Shown here piece by piece: positions 52,831 through 60,691 of a stretch of 64,000 nucleotides of DNA. Where the stretch lies: contig NZ_MLYO01000089.1 of assembly GCF_001866665.1 (NCBI RefSeq), positions 62,001 to 126,000 of the forward strand, given 5' to 3'. The DNA comes from Streptomyces monashensis (lineage in GTDB: Bacteria > Actinomycetota > Actinomycetes > Streptomycetales > Streptomycetaceae). Every line of letters starts with the position of its first letter. Position 1 is the first letter of the stretch. Position numbers and translations under genes: made by a program. The notes under the pieces are model-generated. The model was given only the letters and a program-made list of their open reading frames with translations, made no database searches and had not been told where the DNA came from.

Positions 52831-53424
52831 ATGCGAGTAGCTGCCCGAACAGGGACGCAGTCACGGCGGTTGGGTTGGGGAGCGGGGCTCGTCGGCGCCG
52901 GCCTGACCGCGACCGCGGCATTCGGTATCGCTGTCGGCTCCGTGTCGGCCCACGCCGCCCCAAGCGCGACGCAGGCGTGCACGTCGTGCAAGGCGACGCC
53001 CGCCCCCACGTCCGGGTGTTCGGCGTGCCAGTCGAAGCCGCCCACGACCGGGTGCGGGTGCCAGACGACGCCGCCTCCTCCGCCGCCGGTCTGCCCCTCG
53101 GGCTCGATCGCGGTCAGCGTGACCAATCCCATGACCGAGTCCGTGGCGATCCCCGGCGACGGAAGCTTCCAGCTCACCGTCTCCAGCGCCACCCAGGGAC
53201 AGGTGTTCAGCTTCAACATCCCCGGAACCGCTCACCGCTCCGTCGTGAGGGTCACCGCCACGGGCGGCACCGCGGGCTCCACCGTGGTCAACTACGACAG
53301 CACGACGGGATTCCCCGACGGCGTCGCCGCCGCCGGTTCGCTGCACGCCCCGGTCAACTCGACCGGCAAGTACGCGAACCTCACCCGCATCGACTTCTGT
53401 GTCAAGCCCACCAAGTACAGCTGA
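52831..53424 (+). CDS. Secreted protein with CxxC-rich, Pro-rich stalk and beta domain
   Basis: A 197-residue protein with signal peptide (GWGAGLVGAGLTATAAFGI, cleavage near AHAA-P). The mature N-terminus has seven Cys in 37 residues: CTSC, CSAC, CGC, then a PPPPPP run and C. Residues 90-197 look like a beta-sandwich (AVSVTNPMTESVAI, QVFSFNIPGTAHRSVVRV) with one more Cys near the end (DFCVKP). The ATG at 52831 suits GAGGAGG 10 bases upstream. The Cys cluster could bind metal or crosslink. Function unknown. It is divergent from the first propeller gene and ends at a shared hairpin. Confidence 0.78.
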   Translation: MRVAARTGTQSRRLGWGAGLVGAGLTATAAFGIAVGSVSAHAAPSATQACTSCKATPAPTSGCSACQSKPPTTGCGCQTTPPPPPPVCPSGSIAVSVTNPMTESVAIPGDGSFQLTVSSATQGQVFSFNIPGTAHRSVVRVTATGGTAGSTVVNYDSTTGFPDGVAAAGSLHAPVNSTGKYANLTRIDFCVKPTKYS

Positions 53425-53436
53425 GGAACACGCAGG

Positions 53437-53469
53437 TGAGGGGGCCCGGGACCAGCCCGGGCCCCCTCA
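53437..53469. terminator. Bidirectional 14-bp hairpin
   Basis: TGAGGGGGCCCGGG and its exact complement enclose ACCAG, between the Cys-rich protein and the beta-helix protein. The stop codon of the latter lies inside the stem. Confidence 0.8.
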
Positions 53470-54813
53470 GGGCCGAGAAGGGGTCGGGCCGGGGGTCACC
53501 ACCGGGGCGCCGGGCGTCGCCCGGGGGGTCGTGCCGCCGGTGGGCTCGGTGTCGATGCAGTCGACGAACTGCACGAAGCGGGCGGGACCGGTGGCGTCGG
53601 TGACGGCGAAGTCGGTCCGGGAGTGGTTCCGCAGCAGGCACATGTCGTAGCGGACCACGGTCGGCAGCGTCTCCTCCTTGTGGACCGTCCGGTACTCGTG
53701 GCGGCCCACGAGCTGACAGGAGTCGTAGCGGATCAGGGGTCCCCGTGGGCCCACCGTGTAGCGGTGCGGGCGGACTTCGGCGGAGAAGTCCTTGAAGGCG
53801 ATCCCGGTGTCGTCGCAGTCGTTGAAGTGGACCGTTCCGCTGCTCCACACGCAGTCGATGATCCTGACGTCCGGGTCACGTACTTCGAACCGGATGTCCT
53901 GGGCGTGGAAACGCTGCACCGAGTCGTGGTGCTGACTGACCGGGAAGCGGAAGAAGGTGCTGGTGGTGCCGTACTCCGGGGTACTTTTGGGGCGCTTTCC
54001 GGTGATGATGTACGAGCCGCCGCGGCAGTCGATGGATCCGCCGTAGGGGAACTCCAGGAAGTTGCCCCACTCGTACTCGACCTTCATGTCGGTGAACCAG
54101 TAGTTCAGGAACTGGTCCTGGGCGTTGGGGCTGGCCTGTTTACGGCCCGAGAGCCCCGAGTACAGAAACGCTTTCCGGTAGCTGCCGGCGACCGTGCAGG
54201 CTTCCCAGCGCATTTCCGAGTTGGTGTCCGTGCCGTCGAGGGCCAGCCCGTACTCCCATTCCCCGAGCCACTCGCATTCCGAGAACCGGTAGTCCTGGGC
54301 CTGGCCGGTGGAATAGGAACTGAAGAAGGACGCGCCCGGTGTGGCCGACCGGAACTGCATGCGTTCGAAGGACAGGTTCGACCAGCTGTCCTCATTGCGG
54401 CACAGATAGGAGCCCGGGCCGGTGGCCGGACGGAAGACCAGGGTGGTCATGTTCTTGCCGACCCCGGCGAAGCGCAGACCGTTGGCGGGCCGGGGCGGGG
54501 CCACACCGTTCAGCAGCGCATGCGGCCGGGTGATGAGGAAGTCCCCGGCGGGAATCTCGATGACCAGGCGGCCCACCCCGTCCCGGACACGGGCGGCGGC
54601 GAGCGCATAGGCGGTTTCGAATGCCTCTGTGTCGTCGGTGTATCCATCGCCCACGGCACCGAGATCGGCTACATTGATCCCGGACATCCGCCCCGGGGAC
54701 ACACTTTTGGCGGACGCGCTGCCTGCGGGCAGGGCCGCTGCGAACAGCAGCGACGTTCCGCCGCGCAGAATATGCCGACGGTTGCGCGAGATCTCGCCAC
54801 CCAGTTCTGACAT
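53467..54813 (-). CDS. Exported right-handed beta-helix protein (pectate lyase-3/GH28-like)
   Basis: A 448-residue protein with a twin-arginine-like signal (NRRHILRGGTSLL). The start of the mature part is the pectate-lyase-3 hallmark NVADLGAVGDGYTDDTEAFETAYA. Coil repeats with Cys and aromatic residues follow, and a Pro/Thr-rich tail ends the chain. Members of this superfamily cleave or bind acidic polysaccharides. Catalytic carboxylates cannot be placed with certainty. Next to a polysaccharide export cluster, a role in trimming or binding the polymer is plausible (inference). Divergent from the CDP-alcohol transferase gene, 43 bases away. Confidence 0.75.
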   Translation of the reverse strand: MSELGGEISRNRRHILRGGTSLLFAAALPAGSASAKSVSPGRMSGINVADLGAVGDGYTDDTEAFETAYALAAARVRDGVGRLVIEIPAGDFLITRPHALLNGVAPPRPANGLRFAGVGKNMTTLVFRPATGPGSYLCRNEDSWSNLSFERMQFRSATPGASFFSSYSTGQAQDYRFSECEWLGEWEYGLALDGTDTNSEMRWEACTVAGSYRKAFLYSGLSGRKQASPNAQDQFLNYWFTDMKVEYEWGNFLEFPYGGSIDCRGGSYIITGKRPKSTPEYGTTSTFFRFPVSQHHDSVQRFHAQDIRFEVRDPDVRIIDCVWSSGTVHFNDCDDTGIAFKDFSAEVRPHRYTVGPRGPLIRYDSCQLVGRHEYRTVHKEETLPTVVRYDMCLLRNHSRTDFAVTDATGPARFVQFVDCIDTEPTGGTTPRATPGAPVVTPGPTPSRP

Positions 54814-54856
54814 GGTTGCCTTCTTTCCTCAAGTGGTTGTGTCACCAAGGAGGGTG

Positions 54857-55582
54857 ATGGCCGAGTTCGCGGAGACGCTGAGGCAACTCTCGACGGCACA
54901 GAAGCCGGCGAAGGGGGTGTCGGTCTACAGCCGGTTCGTCAATCGCCCGGCCGGCCGTGTCATGGCCGCGCTGGCCTTCCGTTTAGGCGCGACTCCCAAT
55001 CAGCTGACGCTCCTCGGTGCCTTGTTCACTTTTCCGGCCCTGGCGGCGGTGGCCCTGCTGCGGCCCGCGCCGGTGATGTCGGTCTGTGTCGGCGTGGCCC
55101 TTGTCCTGGGCTTCGCCCTGGACGCGGCGGACGGTCAGCTCGCGCGGATCCAGTGCTCTGCGAGCCTGTCGGGCGAATGGCTGGACCATGTGCTGGACTG
55201 CGTCAGGATCGTCACGCTGCACTCGGTCGTCCTGGTGGCGTTCTACCGTTTCTTCGTCCTGTCCAGTCCGCTCCTTCTGCTGGCCCCCATGGTGTTCCAG
55301 TCCGCAGCGGTGGTGATCTATTTCGGCGGCATTCTCACGCAGAAGCTCAAGGGGGGAGGAGCGGCGGCGGGAACGGACAGCGGCTCTGCCTCGGTGCTGG
55401 GGCCCGTGCTGCTCCTGCCGGTCGACTACGGCACGACCTGTATCAGCTTTCTGTTCCTCGGCAGTCCGGCCATGTTCCTAGTTCTGTACTGCGGGCTGCT
55501 GCTGGCTCATGTCCTGTTCCTCGTCGCCTTCTTGGTGAAGTGGTACCGGGAACTGCATCAGTTCCAGCGCCCCGCGCAATAG
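54857..55582 (+). CDS. CDP-alcohol phosphatidyltransferase
   Basis: A 241-residue membrane enzyme with about six helices that moves a phospho-alcohol from a CDP carrier to an acceptor. The signature D-x2-DG-x2-AR-x8-G-x3-D-x3-D is complete: DAADGQLARIQ, then GEWLDHVLD. AAGGAGGG lies upstream of the ATG. The 3' end overlaps the convergent cytidylyltransferase gene by 105 bases. Together the two could make and use a CDP-alcohol, either for a phospholipid or to decorate a glycan; the alcohol is unknown. Confidence 0.88.
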   Translation: MAEFAETLRQLSTAQKPAKGVSVYSRFVNRPAGRVMAALAFRLGATPNQLTLLGALFTFPALAAVALLRPAPVMSVCVGVALVLGFALDAADGQLARIQCSASLSGEWLDHVLDCVRIVTLHSVVLVAFYRFFVLSSPLLLLAPMVFQSAAVVIYFGGILTQKLKGGGAAAGTDSGSASVLGPVLLLPVDYGTTCISFLFLGSPAMFLVLYCGLLLAHVLFLVAFLVKWYRELHQFQRPAQ

Positions 55583-55972
55583 TGTGCTGGAGGTGTGGAC
55601 CGTATAGGGGAAGTAGACGACCTCGACACCCACGTCCGCGAAGCGGCGTTCGAGGGTCTCCCATGTGGGTGTGCCCTTCCAGTCGTCTCCCTTGAAAACG
55701 ACGTGAAAACCTACCTGCCGCCAGGTCCGCAGTTTGTCCTCGTGCGTCTCCACCACGGCATCGTCGACGTGGCGCATGCTGCGGACGATCTCCAGGCGCT
55801 CGGCCAGCGGGATCACCGGCCGCCTGCCCTTGAGGCGCCCGGCCAGTTCGTCGGACACCACCCCGGCCACCAGGCGGTCACAGTGTCGGCGCGCCTGACG
55901 CAGGATGTTGAGGTGCCCGATGTGGAACAGGTCCCAGACGCCGGGCGCGTATCCGATGACTGTCGCTTCCAC
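55478..55972 (-). CDS. Cytidylyltransferase (glycerol-3-phosphate cytidylyltransferase-like)
   Basis: A 164-residue nucleotidyltransferase with the HxGH motif in GVWDLFHIGHLNILRQA and RTWRQVGFHVVFKGDDWKG. A diverged version of the C-terminal ST-rich motif is present (TVHTSSTLL instead of RTEGIST). It most resembles enzymes making CDP-glycerol or a similar CDP-alcohol. The last 35 codons are antisense to the end of the CDP-alcohol transferase gene. It sits 4 bases after the stop of the second propeller gene's coding region in head-to-tail order, so it is downstream in the same direction. Confidence 0.82.
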   Translation of the reverse strand: MEATVIGYAPGVWDLFHIGHLNILRQARRHCDRLVAGVVSDELAGRLKGRRPVIPLAERLEIVRSMRHVDDAVVETHEDKLRTWRQVGFHVVFKGDDWKGTPTWETLERRFADVGVEVVYFPYTVHTSSTLLRGALELMQFPVPLHQEGDEEQDMSQQQPAVQN

Positions 55973-55975
55973 GGG

Positions 55976-57541
55976 TCAGCCTCCGGTCGTCGGGCCGGCG
56001 TGTGCGGGCACCGTCACGGACAGGGAGGGCGATCTGTGGGAGGTGCGGGCGCCGGTGGCGGTCACCTCGATGGCGTACCGGTGGCGCGTACCGGCGGGCA
56101 CGGAGTCGGTGTAGCTCATCTGCGGAAGGTTCCAGGACGTGGAGGAGACGGCCTGCCGGGAGACGAGCTTTCCGTCCCGGTAGAGCCGGTAGGTCAGGAC
56201 GGCGGTGTCACGGTCCCACGTGGCGCGCCAGCCGATGGTGACCTTTCCCGGGTTCGCGGCCAGCAGCGTCAGGGCGGGAGTCCGAGGCAGGCTCGTGGGG
56301 GCTGCGGTGCCGAAGCGGGTGAGTCCCTGCTGCGGCCGGTCGTTGACCCGGGTGAACTCGCCGCCCACCCAGAGGGTGCCCCGGGCCATGGTGAGGGCAC
56401 GCGGGCCGACCCCCTCTCCGAGCCCGCCGTCGGTGTCGGGGAACCAGTGCAGGATGTGCCGGTCCGTGACCGACTGGGCCAGGAGTGTGTGGCGAACGCC
56501 CAGTTCGGGAAACCCGCCGGGGGTCTGCGAGCAGTCGTGCGCGTGGGAGGCGCTGTAGAGGACGCCGTTGTAGGGCAGGACGGCCTGGGTGGCGCCGAGG
56601 CAGGTGTCCTTCCACGCCATCGCGCCGTCCTTGAGCCGGGCCGAGATACGTCCGTCGAAGACGCCGCCTCCGGTTCCCTCCGCGCCGATGTAGAAGTGGG
56701 AGCCGTCCTGTGCGATCGACTTGACCACCGAGGCGGCCGGCAGCCAGTCGGGATAGGTGTGGAGCGTCGCCCCGGAGGTGATGTCCAGCGCGGCCAGGGC
56801 GTGGGCCGGGCGGCCGTTGACCGCGTCGAAGTCACCTCCGACCAGGATCTCGCGTTGCGCGGGCACGGCCGACAGGGCCCGGACCGGCAGGTCGACGTCG
56901 GCCTTGAAGGGCAGCAACGAACCGCTGTGGCCGAGGGCGGCGACGCGCTTCCTGCTCTGGCCGCCCACCATGTCGAAGTCACCGCCCAGGTACACCCCGC
57001 GGTCGGTCGTCTCGATGGCCCGCACGGTCGCGTTCACCGCGGGCCGGAAGTCCCTGCGCAGGGTGCAGTCCGCCGTGTTGACGGCCACGGCGTTCGCCAC
57101 GCCCGTGGACCCGACGCGCCCGAAGGAGCCGCCCACGTACAGCACCCGCCCGTCGGGGGAGGGCTTCATGGCCCGTACCGTGCCGGCCGCGTAGGAGCCG
57201 GCGCCGGAGGTGAAGGACAGGGCGCAGGGCAGCAGTTTTCCGGTCACGGCGTCGAACGCGGCGAAGTTGTGCCGCGGGACCTGCCGGGTGCCCGCCGCGG
57301 CACCGGGCGGGCGGACCGTGTCGAAGGAGCCTGCGGCGTAGACGACACCGCGGGCGTAGGCGAGGGACCAGACGATGCCGTCCGTCTGCCAGGTGGCCGA
57401 CGGATCCGCGGTGAACGTCGCCGGTCCATGGCCCGCGACCGCGGCGGCGGGAGCGCCGAGCAGAGCGCCTGCGCAGATGAGGGCGGCGGCAGCCGGGCTC
57501 GTGACCGCCTTCTTACGGAGCTGACGCAAGGGACACCTCAA
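55976..57541 (-). CDS. Secreted delta-60-repeat beta-propeller with fibronectin III domain, second copy
   Basis: A 521-residue paralogue of the protein at 51-52.6 kb, sharing the same order of blades (VVYAAGSFDTV, VLYVGGSFGRV, GVYLGGDFDMV, LWVGGEFTRVN), QQGLTRFG and an FN3-like end (LTYRLYRDGKLVS). Export signal LRKKAVTSPAAAALICAGALLG. It appears to start at TTG, so the first codon is uncertain. It is followed directly by the cytidylyltransferase gene on the same strand and lies beside the flippase gene. The two copies flank the CDP-alcohol pair and beta-helix gene. Confidence 0.82.
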   Translation of the reverse strand: MRCPLRQLRKKAVTSPAAAALICAGALLGAPAAAVAGHGPATFTADPSATWQTDGIVWSLAYARGVVYAAGSFDTVRPPGAAAGTRQVPRHNFAAFDAVTGKLLPCALSFTSGAGSYAAGTVRAMKPSPDGRVLYVGGSFGRVGSTGVANAVAVNTADCTLRRDFRPAVNATVRAIETTDRGVYLGGDFDMVGGQSRKRVAALGHSGSLLPFKADVDLPVRALSAVPAQREILVGGDFDAVNGRPAHALAALDITSGATLHTYPDWLPAASVVKSIAQDGSHFYIGAEGTGGGVFDGRISARLKDGAMAWKDTCLGATQAVLPYNGVLYSASHAHDCSQTPGGFPELGVRHTLLAQSVTDRHILHWFPDTDGGLGEGVGPRALTMARGTLWVGGEFTRVNDRPQQGLTRFGTAAPTSLPRTPALTLLAANPGKVTIGWRATWDRDTAVLTYRLYRDGKLVSRQAVSSTSWNLPQMSYTDSVPAGTRHRYAIEVTATGARTSHRSPSLSVTVPAHAGPTTGG

Positions 57542-57590
57542 AGGAAAAGGGGGCGGGCTGGACGAGGGCGCCGATGCGGACGGTGCCGGC

Positions 57591-59132
57591 TCACGCGGTG
57601 CGACGGCGCAGCACCTGGACCAGCTCGCTCACACCCAGAGGCGTGCGATATCGCCACAAAAAGGTACCAAATGCCGACATTCCGAAAGTCAGACTGAGTG
57701 CGAGTCCTGACGGAGTGTCACCCGACAGGACGCGCACGGCTGCCGGCACCACGGAGACGGCCAGGCCGATACCGAGGGCGTTCGTGTACCCGGCGGCCAC
57801 GGTGGTGAAGCCGAGCCGCAGCCGGACCAGCAGAGCGGCCGAGAGGTTCTCCACGACGATGGCGGCGCCCCAGGAGAGGGCCGCGCCGAGGATGCCCCAT
57901 CGGGGCACGGCGAGCAGGCCCACCGTGAGCTGCACCGCGAACGCCGCAGCCGTGCAGGCCAGATGCCAGGAGCTCTTGCCGGCCATGAGCAGCACGGTCT
58001 GCGCGTTGCCGACCGCGACATTGACCACGGCAGCCGCACACAGGATGACCAGGGCGGGTGCCCCCGCGGTGAACTCCGGCCCGAAGACGGCGAGGACGGT
58101 GCGGGGAAAGCCGGCGATGAGAGCGAACGGTGGCCAGGAGAAGAGGACGATCCAGCAGGTCGAGGTGCGGTGCAGGTGGCGGGCTTCGGCGACGTCGCCG
58201 ACGGCGAGCAGCCGGCTGAACTGGGGCGCGACGGACAGGCGGACGGCGAGCTGGACGAGGGTGCCCGCGGTGACGACGCGGCCGATGGCGGTGTAGATAC
58301 CCGCCTCGGCGTCGGTGGCCAGCGCCGACAGCAGGATGACCCCCACCCAGACCGCGCTGATGTCGAAGACGGAGGAGACCGCGCGGGGTGCGGAGAAGGC
58401 CCAGAACGCCCGCCAGGAGACGGGCTCCGCACCCCTTGGGGCCGCCGTGGTGCGGTGCTGGGTCCGGCAGCGGCGCAGGCCCAGCCACGCGGCTGCGAGA
58501 CCGGCCAGCGCCGGCAGCAGCCAGGCCGCCGCCAGGGACATCATCCGGGGAGCCCAGTAGGCCACCGGCACCGCGATCAGCACCCGGAGCACGGGCTTGC
58601 CGATCTGCTCCACGGAGACGAACGGCACGACGGTGCCGTATCCCTGGGTGGCGCCGAGCAGGAGCAGGCTGACGGTGGCGGCGGGCAGGACCAGGCCGAA
58701 GAACCGGATCAGGGCGACCGCGTCGGCGCGGGGCAGGTGCGGCAGGAGCGTCGTGGCCACCGCGGGGCACAGCAGCAGCACCGCGCCGGTCGCGGTGGCG
58801 GCTGCCGCCGCCGGGAGCACCGCCATGCGCAGCAAAGAGCGCACCGAGCGGCCGCCGTTGAGAGCGAGATCCCCGGGGATGAAGCGGACGAGCCCGGTGT
58901 CGGCGCCGAGCTTGCAGACGTTGCTGGCGATGGTGAACACGGCGACGCCCGTGAAGATCGCTCCGGCTCCCTGGGCTCCGGCCGCCCGGGTGATCAGGCC
59001 GACCAGGAGGAAGGCGAACACGGCGTTCGTGGCGGAACCCGCCGCGCCCCACAGACCACCTCGTGCCGCGGCGGCGACCGTGCTGCGGGCAGTGGCCCCG
59101 GTGGTGGGAGTGGCCGCCCCGGTCGCCGTCAT
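57591..59132 (-). CDS. Wzx-type polysaccharide flippase (MOP superfamily)
   Basis: A 513-residue membrane protein with about 14 helices, of the polysaccharide biosynthesis/MATE-like group (AARGGLWGAAGSATNAVFAFLLVGLITRAAGAQGAG at its beginning, broken by helices onward). It flips lipid-linked glycan repeat units across the membrane. The ATG overlaps the stop of the Wzz-like gene by 4 bases. Neighbouring polymerase and chain-length genes support the Wzx/Wzy system. Confidence 0.88.
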   Translation of the reverse strand: MTATGAATPTTGATARSTVAAAARGGLWGAAGSATNAVFAFLLVGLITRAAGAQGAGAIFTGVAVFTIASNVCKLGADTGLVRFIPGDLALNGGRSVRSLLRMAVLPAAAAATATGAVLLLCPAVATTLLPHLPRADAVALIRFFGLVLPAATVSLLLLGATQGYGTVVPFVSVEQIGKPVLRVLIAVPVAYWAPRMMSLAAAWLLPALAGLAAAWLGLRRCRTQHRTTAAPRGAEPVSWRAFWAFSAPRAVSSVFDISAVWVGVILLSALATDAEAGIYTAIGRVVTAGTLVQLAVRLSVAPQFSRLLAVGDVAEARHLHRTSTCWIVLFSWPPFALIAGFPRTVLAVFGPEFTAGAPALVILCAAAVVNVAVGNAQTVLLMAGKSSWHLACTAAAFAVQLTVGLLAVPRWGILGAALSWGAAIVVENLSAALLVRLRLGFTTVAAGYTNALGIGLAVSVVPAAVRVLSGDTPSGLALSLTFGMSAFGTFLWRYRTPLGVSELVQVLRRRTA

Positions 59133-60691
59133 CCCCTGGAGACCGTGAGTGTGTCGTGCTGCCCCGCGGGCTGTGTGCCCGGCAGAACGCTCTCGGTGCG
59201 GGGACCCGGCTTCACACGGCGGAGCACGGCGGCACCGTGCCGCGCGCGTCCGGCGTCGACCACGGCGCCCAGCAGCCGTACGCCGGAGCAGCCGATCAGC
59301 TCGCCCGTCTGCCCGAGGTCGTCCCGCCGGGTGTCACGTCCGGTGACCACCACGACACCGTCGAAGTGCCGGGCCGCCACCAGCGTGTGCGGGTGTTCCA
59401 ACAGGGGCCTGCCGGCGACGACCGTGACGGGCGAGCAGGTGCCGGACGCCACCTGGTCCGTCGCCCAGGACACGTCGGTGTGCGGCGACTTGCCGGTTCC
59501 GCCACCGGGGCAGAGGGCGAACCGACCCGCGGAGCCCGCGTCGACGAGGACGCCGCCCTCGGGCAGGGAGGTCTCCGGCTCGGTGCGCTCTTCCGCCGGC
59601 ACCAGCGGCAGGCGGGCGGCGAGACCGGGCGCGTCGGGGTCGGCGTCCACGAGCACGACCTGCCGTCCGCACTCCGCGAAGGCCGCGGCCAGGTTCGCGG
59701 CGACCTCCCCGGCGCTGTCGTCGGCCCGTGGCGCCACCACGAGGAGGCAGCCGCCGCCGGAGAGACCGGTACGGAAGGCCAGAGACCGGTAGGCCTGGAC
59801 CCGGGCGCCGTCCGTGTGGCCGACGGTCAGCAGCGGGTCGTCCGCGCCGGGGCCGGGGGGCAGGCTGCCCAGCACGGGCGCGCCCAGGGTGGCCTGGACC
59901 TCGCGGGCCGACCGCACCCGGCTGTCGAGGGCCGAGCACAGCCAGGCCAGCAGGACGCCCAGGACGGCACCGCCGGCCAGACCGAGGACGACCAGCGCGC
60001 TCGTCCCGGGGCCCGAGGGCAGGGCGGGCGCCGCGCCGCTGCGGACGATGTCGCCACCGCTGGTGTCACGGGAGTTGATCTCGGACACGCGCTTGCGCAG
60101 GCTGCCGATCTCGCTCTGCACGGCGGAGGCGTCCGCGCTGTTGTCCGCGTCCTTCGTCCGCCGGGCCAGCGCGGCGATCTGCGTTCTCATGCCGTCGACG
60201 GCCCGGTGCACCGCCGCGTCGTTGCGGCTCCTGCGGTCGGCGAGATAGGCCTCGGCGAAGGCGTCGGCGCCGCGCGCCGCGCGCTGGGGGGCACTCGCGG
60301 TGAACTCGAAGCGCAGCACCTGGGACTTGACCGGATTGGTGACCCGGAGGTGGTCCTGCAGGGCGGTGGCCCGGCTGTCGGGCTGTCCCAGGGTCCGCGC
60401 CGCCCGGACGGCGACGGTCGCGCCGGCGGCGATCTGCTGCTCCGTGCTCATGCTGATCTGGTTGTCGACGGGCACGTTGACCGTGTCGAAGGGGTCGGCC
60501 CCGGCGCGGACCAGAACCTCACTGGTGGAGCTGTAGGTGCCCGCGTCGTACAGCGCCATGGCCAGCCCGCCGAGCAGCCCCAGGGCGACCCCCAGTGCCA
60601 TCGCCACCCGGTGGCGAAGGAGCAGGCGCAGTTGGTCACGGAGCTGGTCCGGTTCGCCGAAACGGTCGTCGAAGGGGACGGGACCGGTCAC
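59129..60691 (-). CDS. Wzz/BY-kinase-like chain-length protein with degenerate P-loop
   Basis: A 520-residue protein. Residues 25-250 form a Wzz domain: helix 1 (HRVAMALGVALGLLGGLAMAL), an extracytoplasmic coiled region (QIAALARRTKD, then SEIGSLRKRVSEIN), and helix 2 (ALVVLGLAGGAVLGVLLAWL). Residues 285-520 resemble a BY-kinase/MinD fold with QAYRSLAFR and VVLVDADPDAPGL (Walker A'), but the P-loop reads APRADDSAGEVAANLA, with no GKS/T lysine. No tyrosine cluster at the C-terminus. It probably sets polymer length without kinase activity (inference). GTG start after CAGGAGG, coupled to the polymerase gene by a GTGA overlap. Confidence 0.83.
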   Translation of the reverse strand: MTGPVPFDDRFGEPDQLRDQLRLLLRHRVAMALGVALGLLGGLAMALYDAGTYSSTSEVLVRAGADPFDTVNVPVDNQISMSTEQQIAAGATVAVRAARTLGQPDSRATALQDHLRVTNPVKSQVLRFEFTASAPQRAARGADAFAEAYLADRRSRNDAAVHRAVDGMRTQIAALARRTKDADNSADASAVQSEIGSLRKRVSEINSRDTSGGDIVRSGAAPALPSGPGTSALVVLGLAGGAVLGVLLAWLCSALDSRVRSAREVQATLGAPVLGSLPPGPGADDPLLTVGHTDGARVQAYRSLAFRTGLSGGGCLLVVAPRADDSAGEVAANLAAAFAECGRQVVLVDADPDAPGLAARLPLVPAEERTEPETSLPEGGVLVDAGSAGRFALCPGGGTGKSPHTDVSWATDQVASGTCSPVTVVAGRPLLEHPHTLVAARHFDGVVVVTGRDTRRDDLGQTGELIGCSGVRLLGAVVDAGRARHGAAVLRRVKPGPRTESVLPGTQPAGQHDTLTVSRG

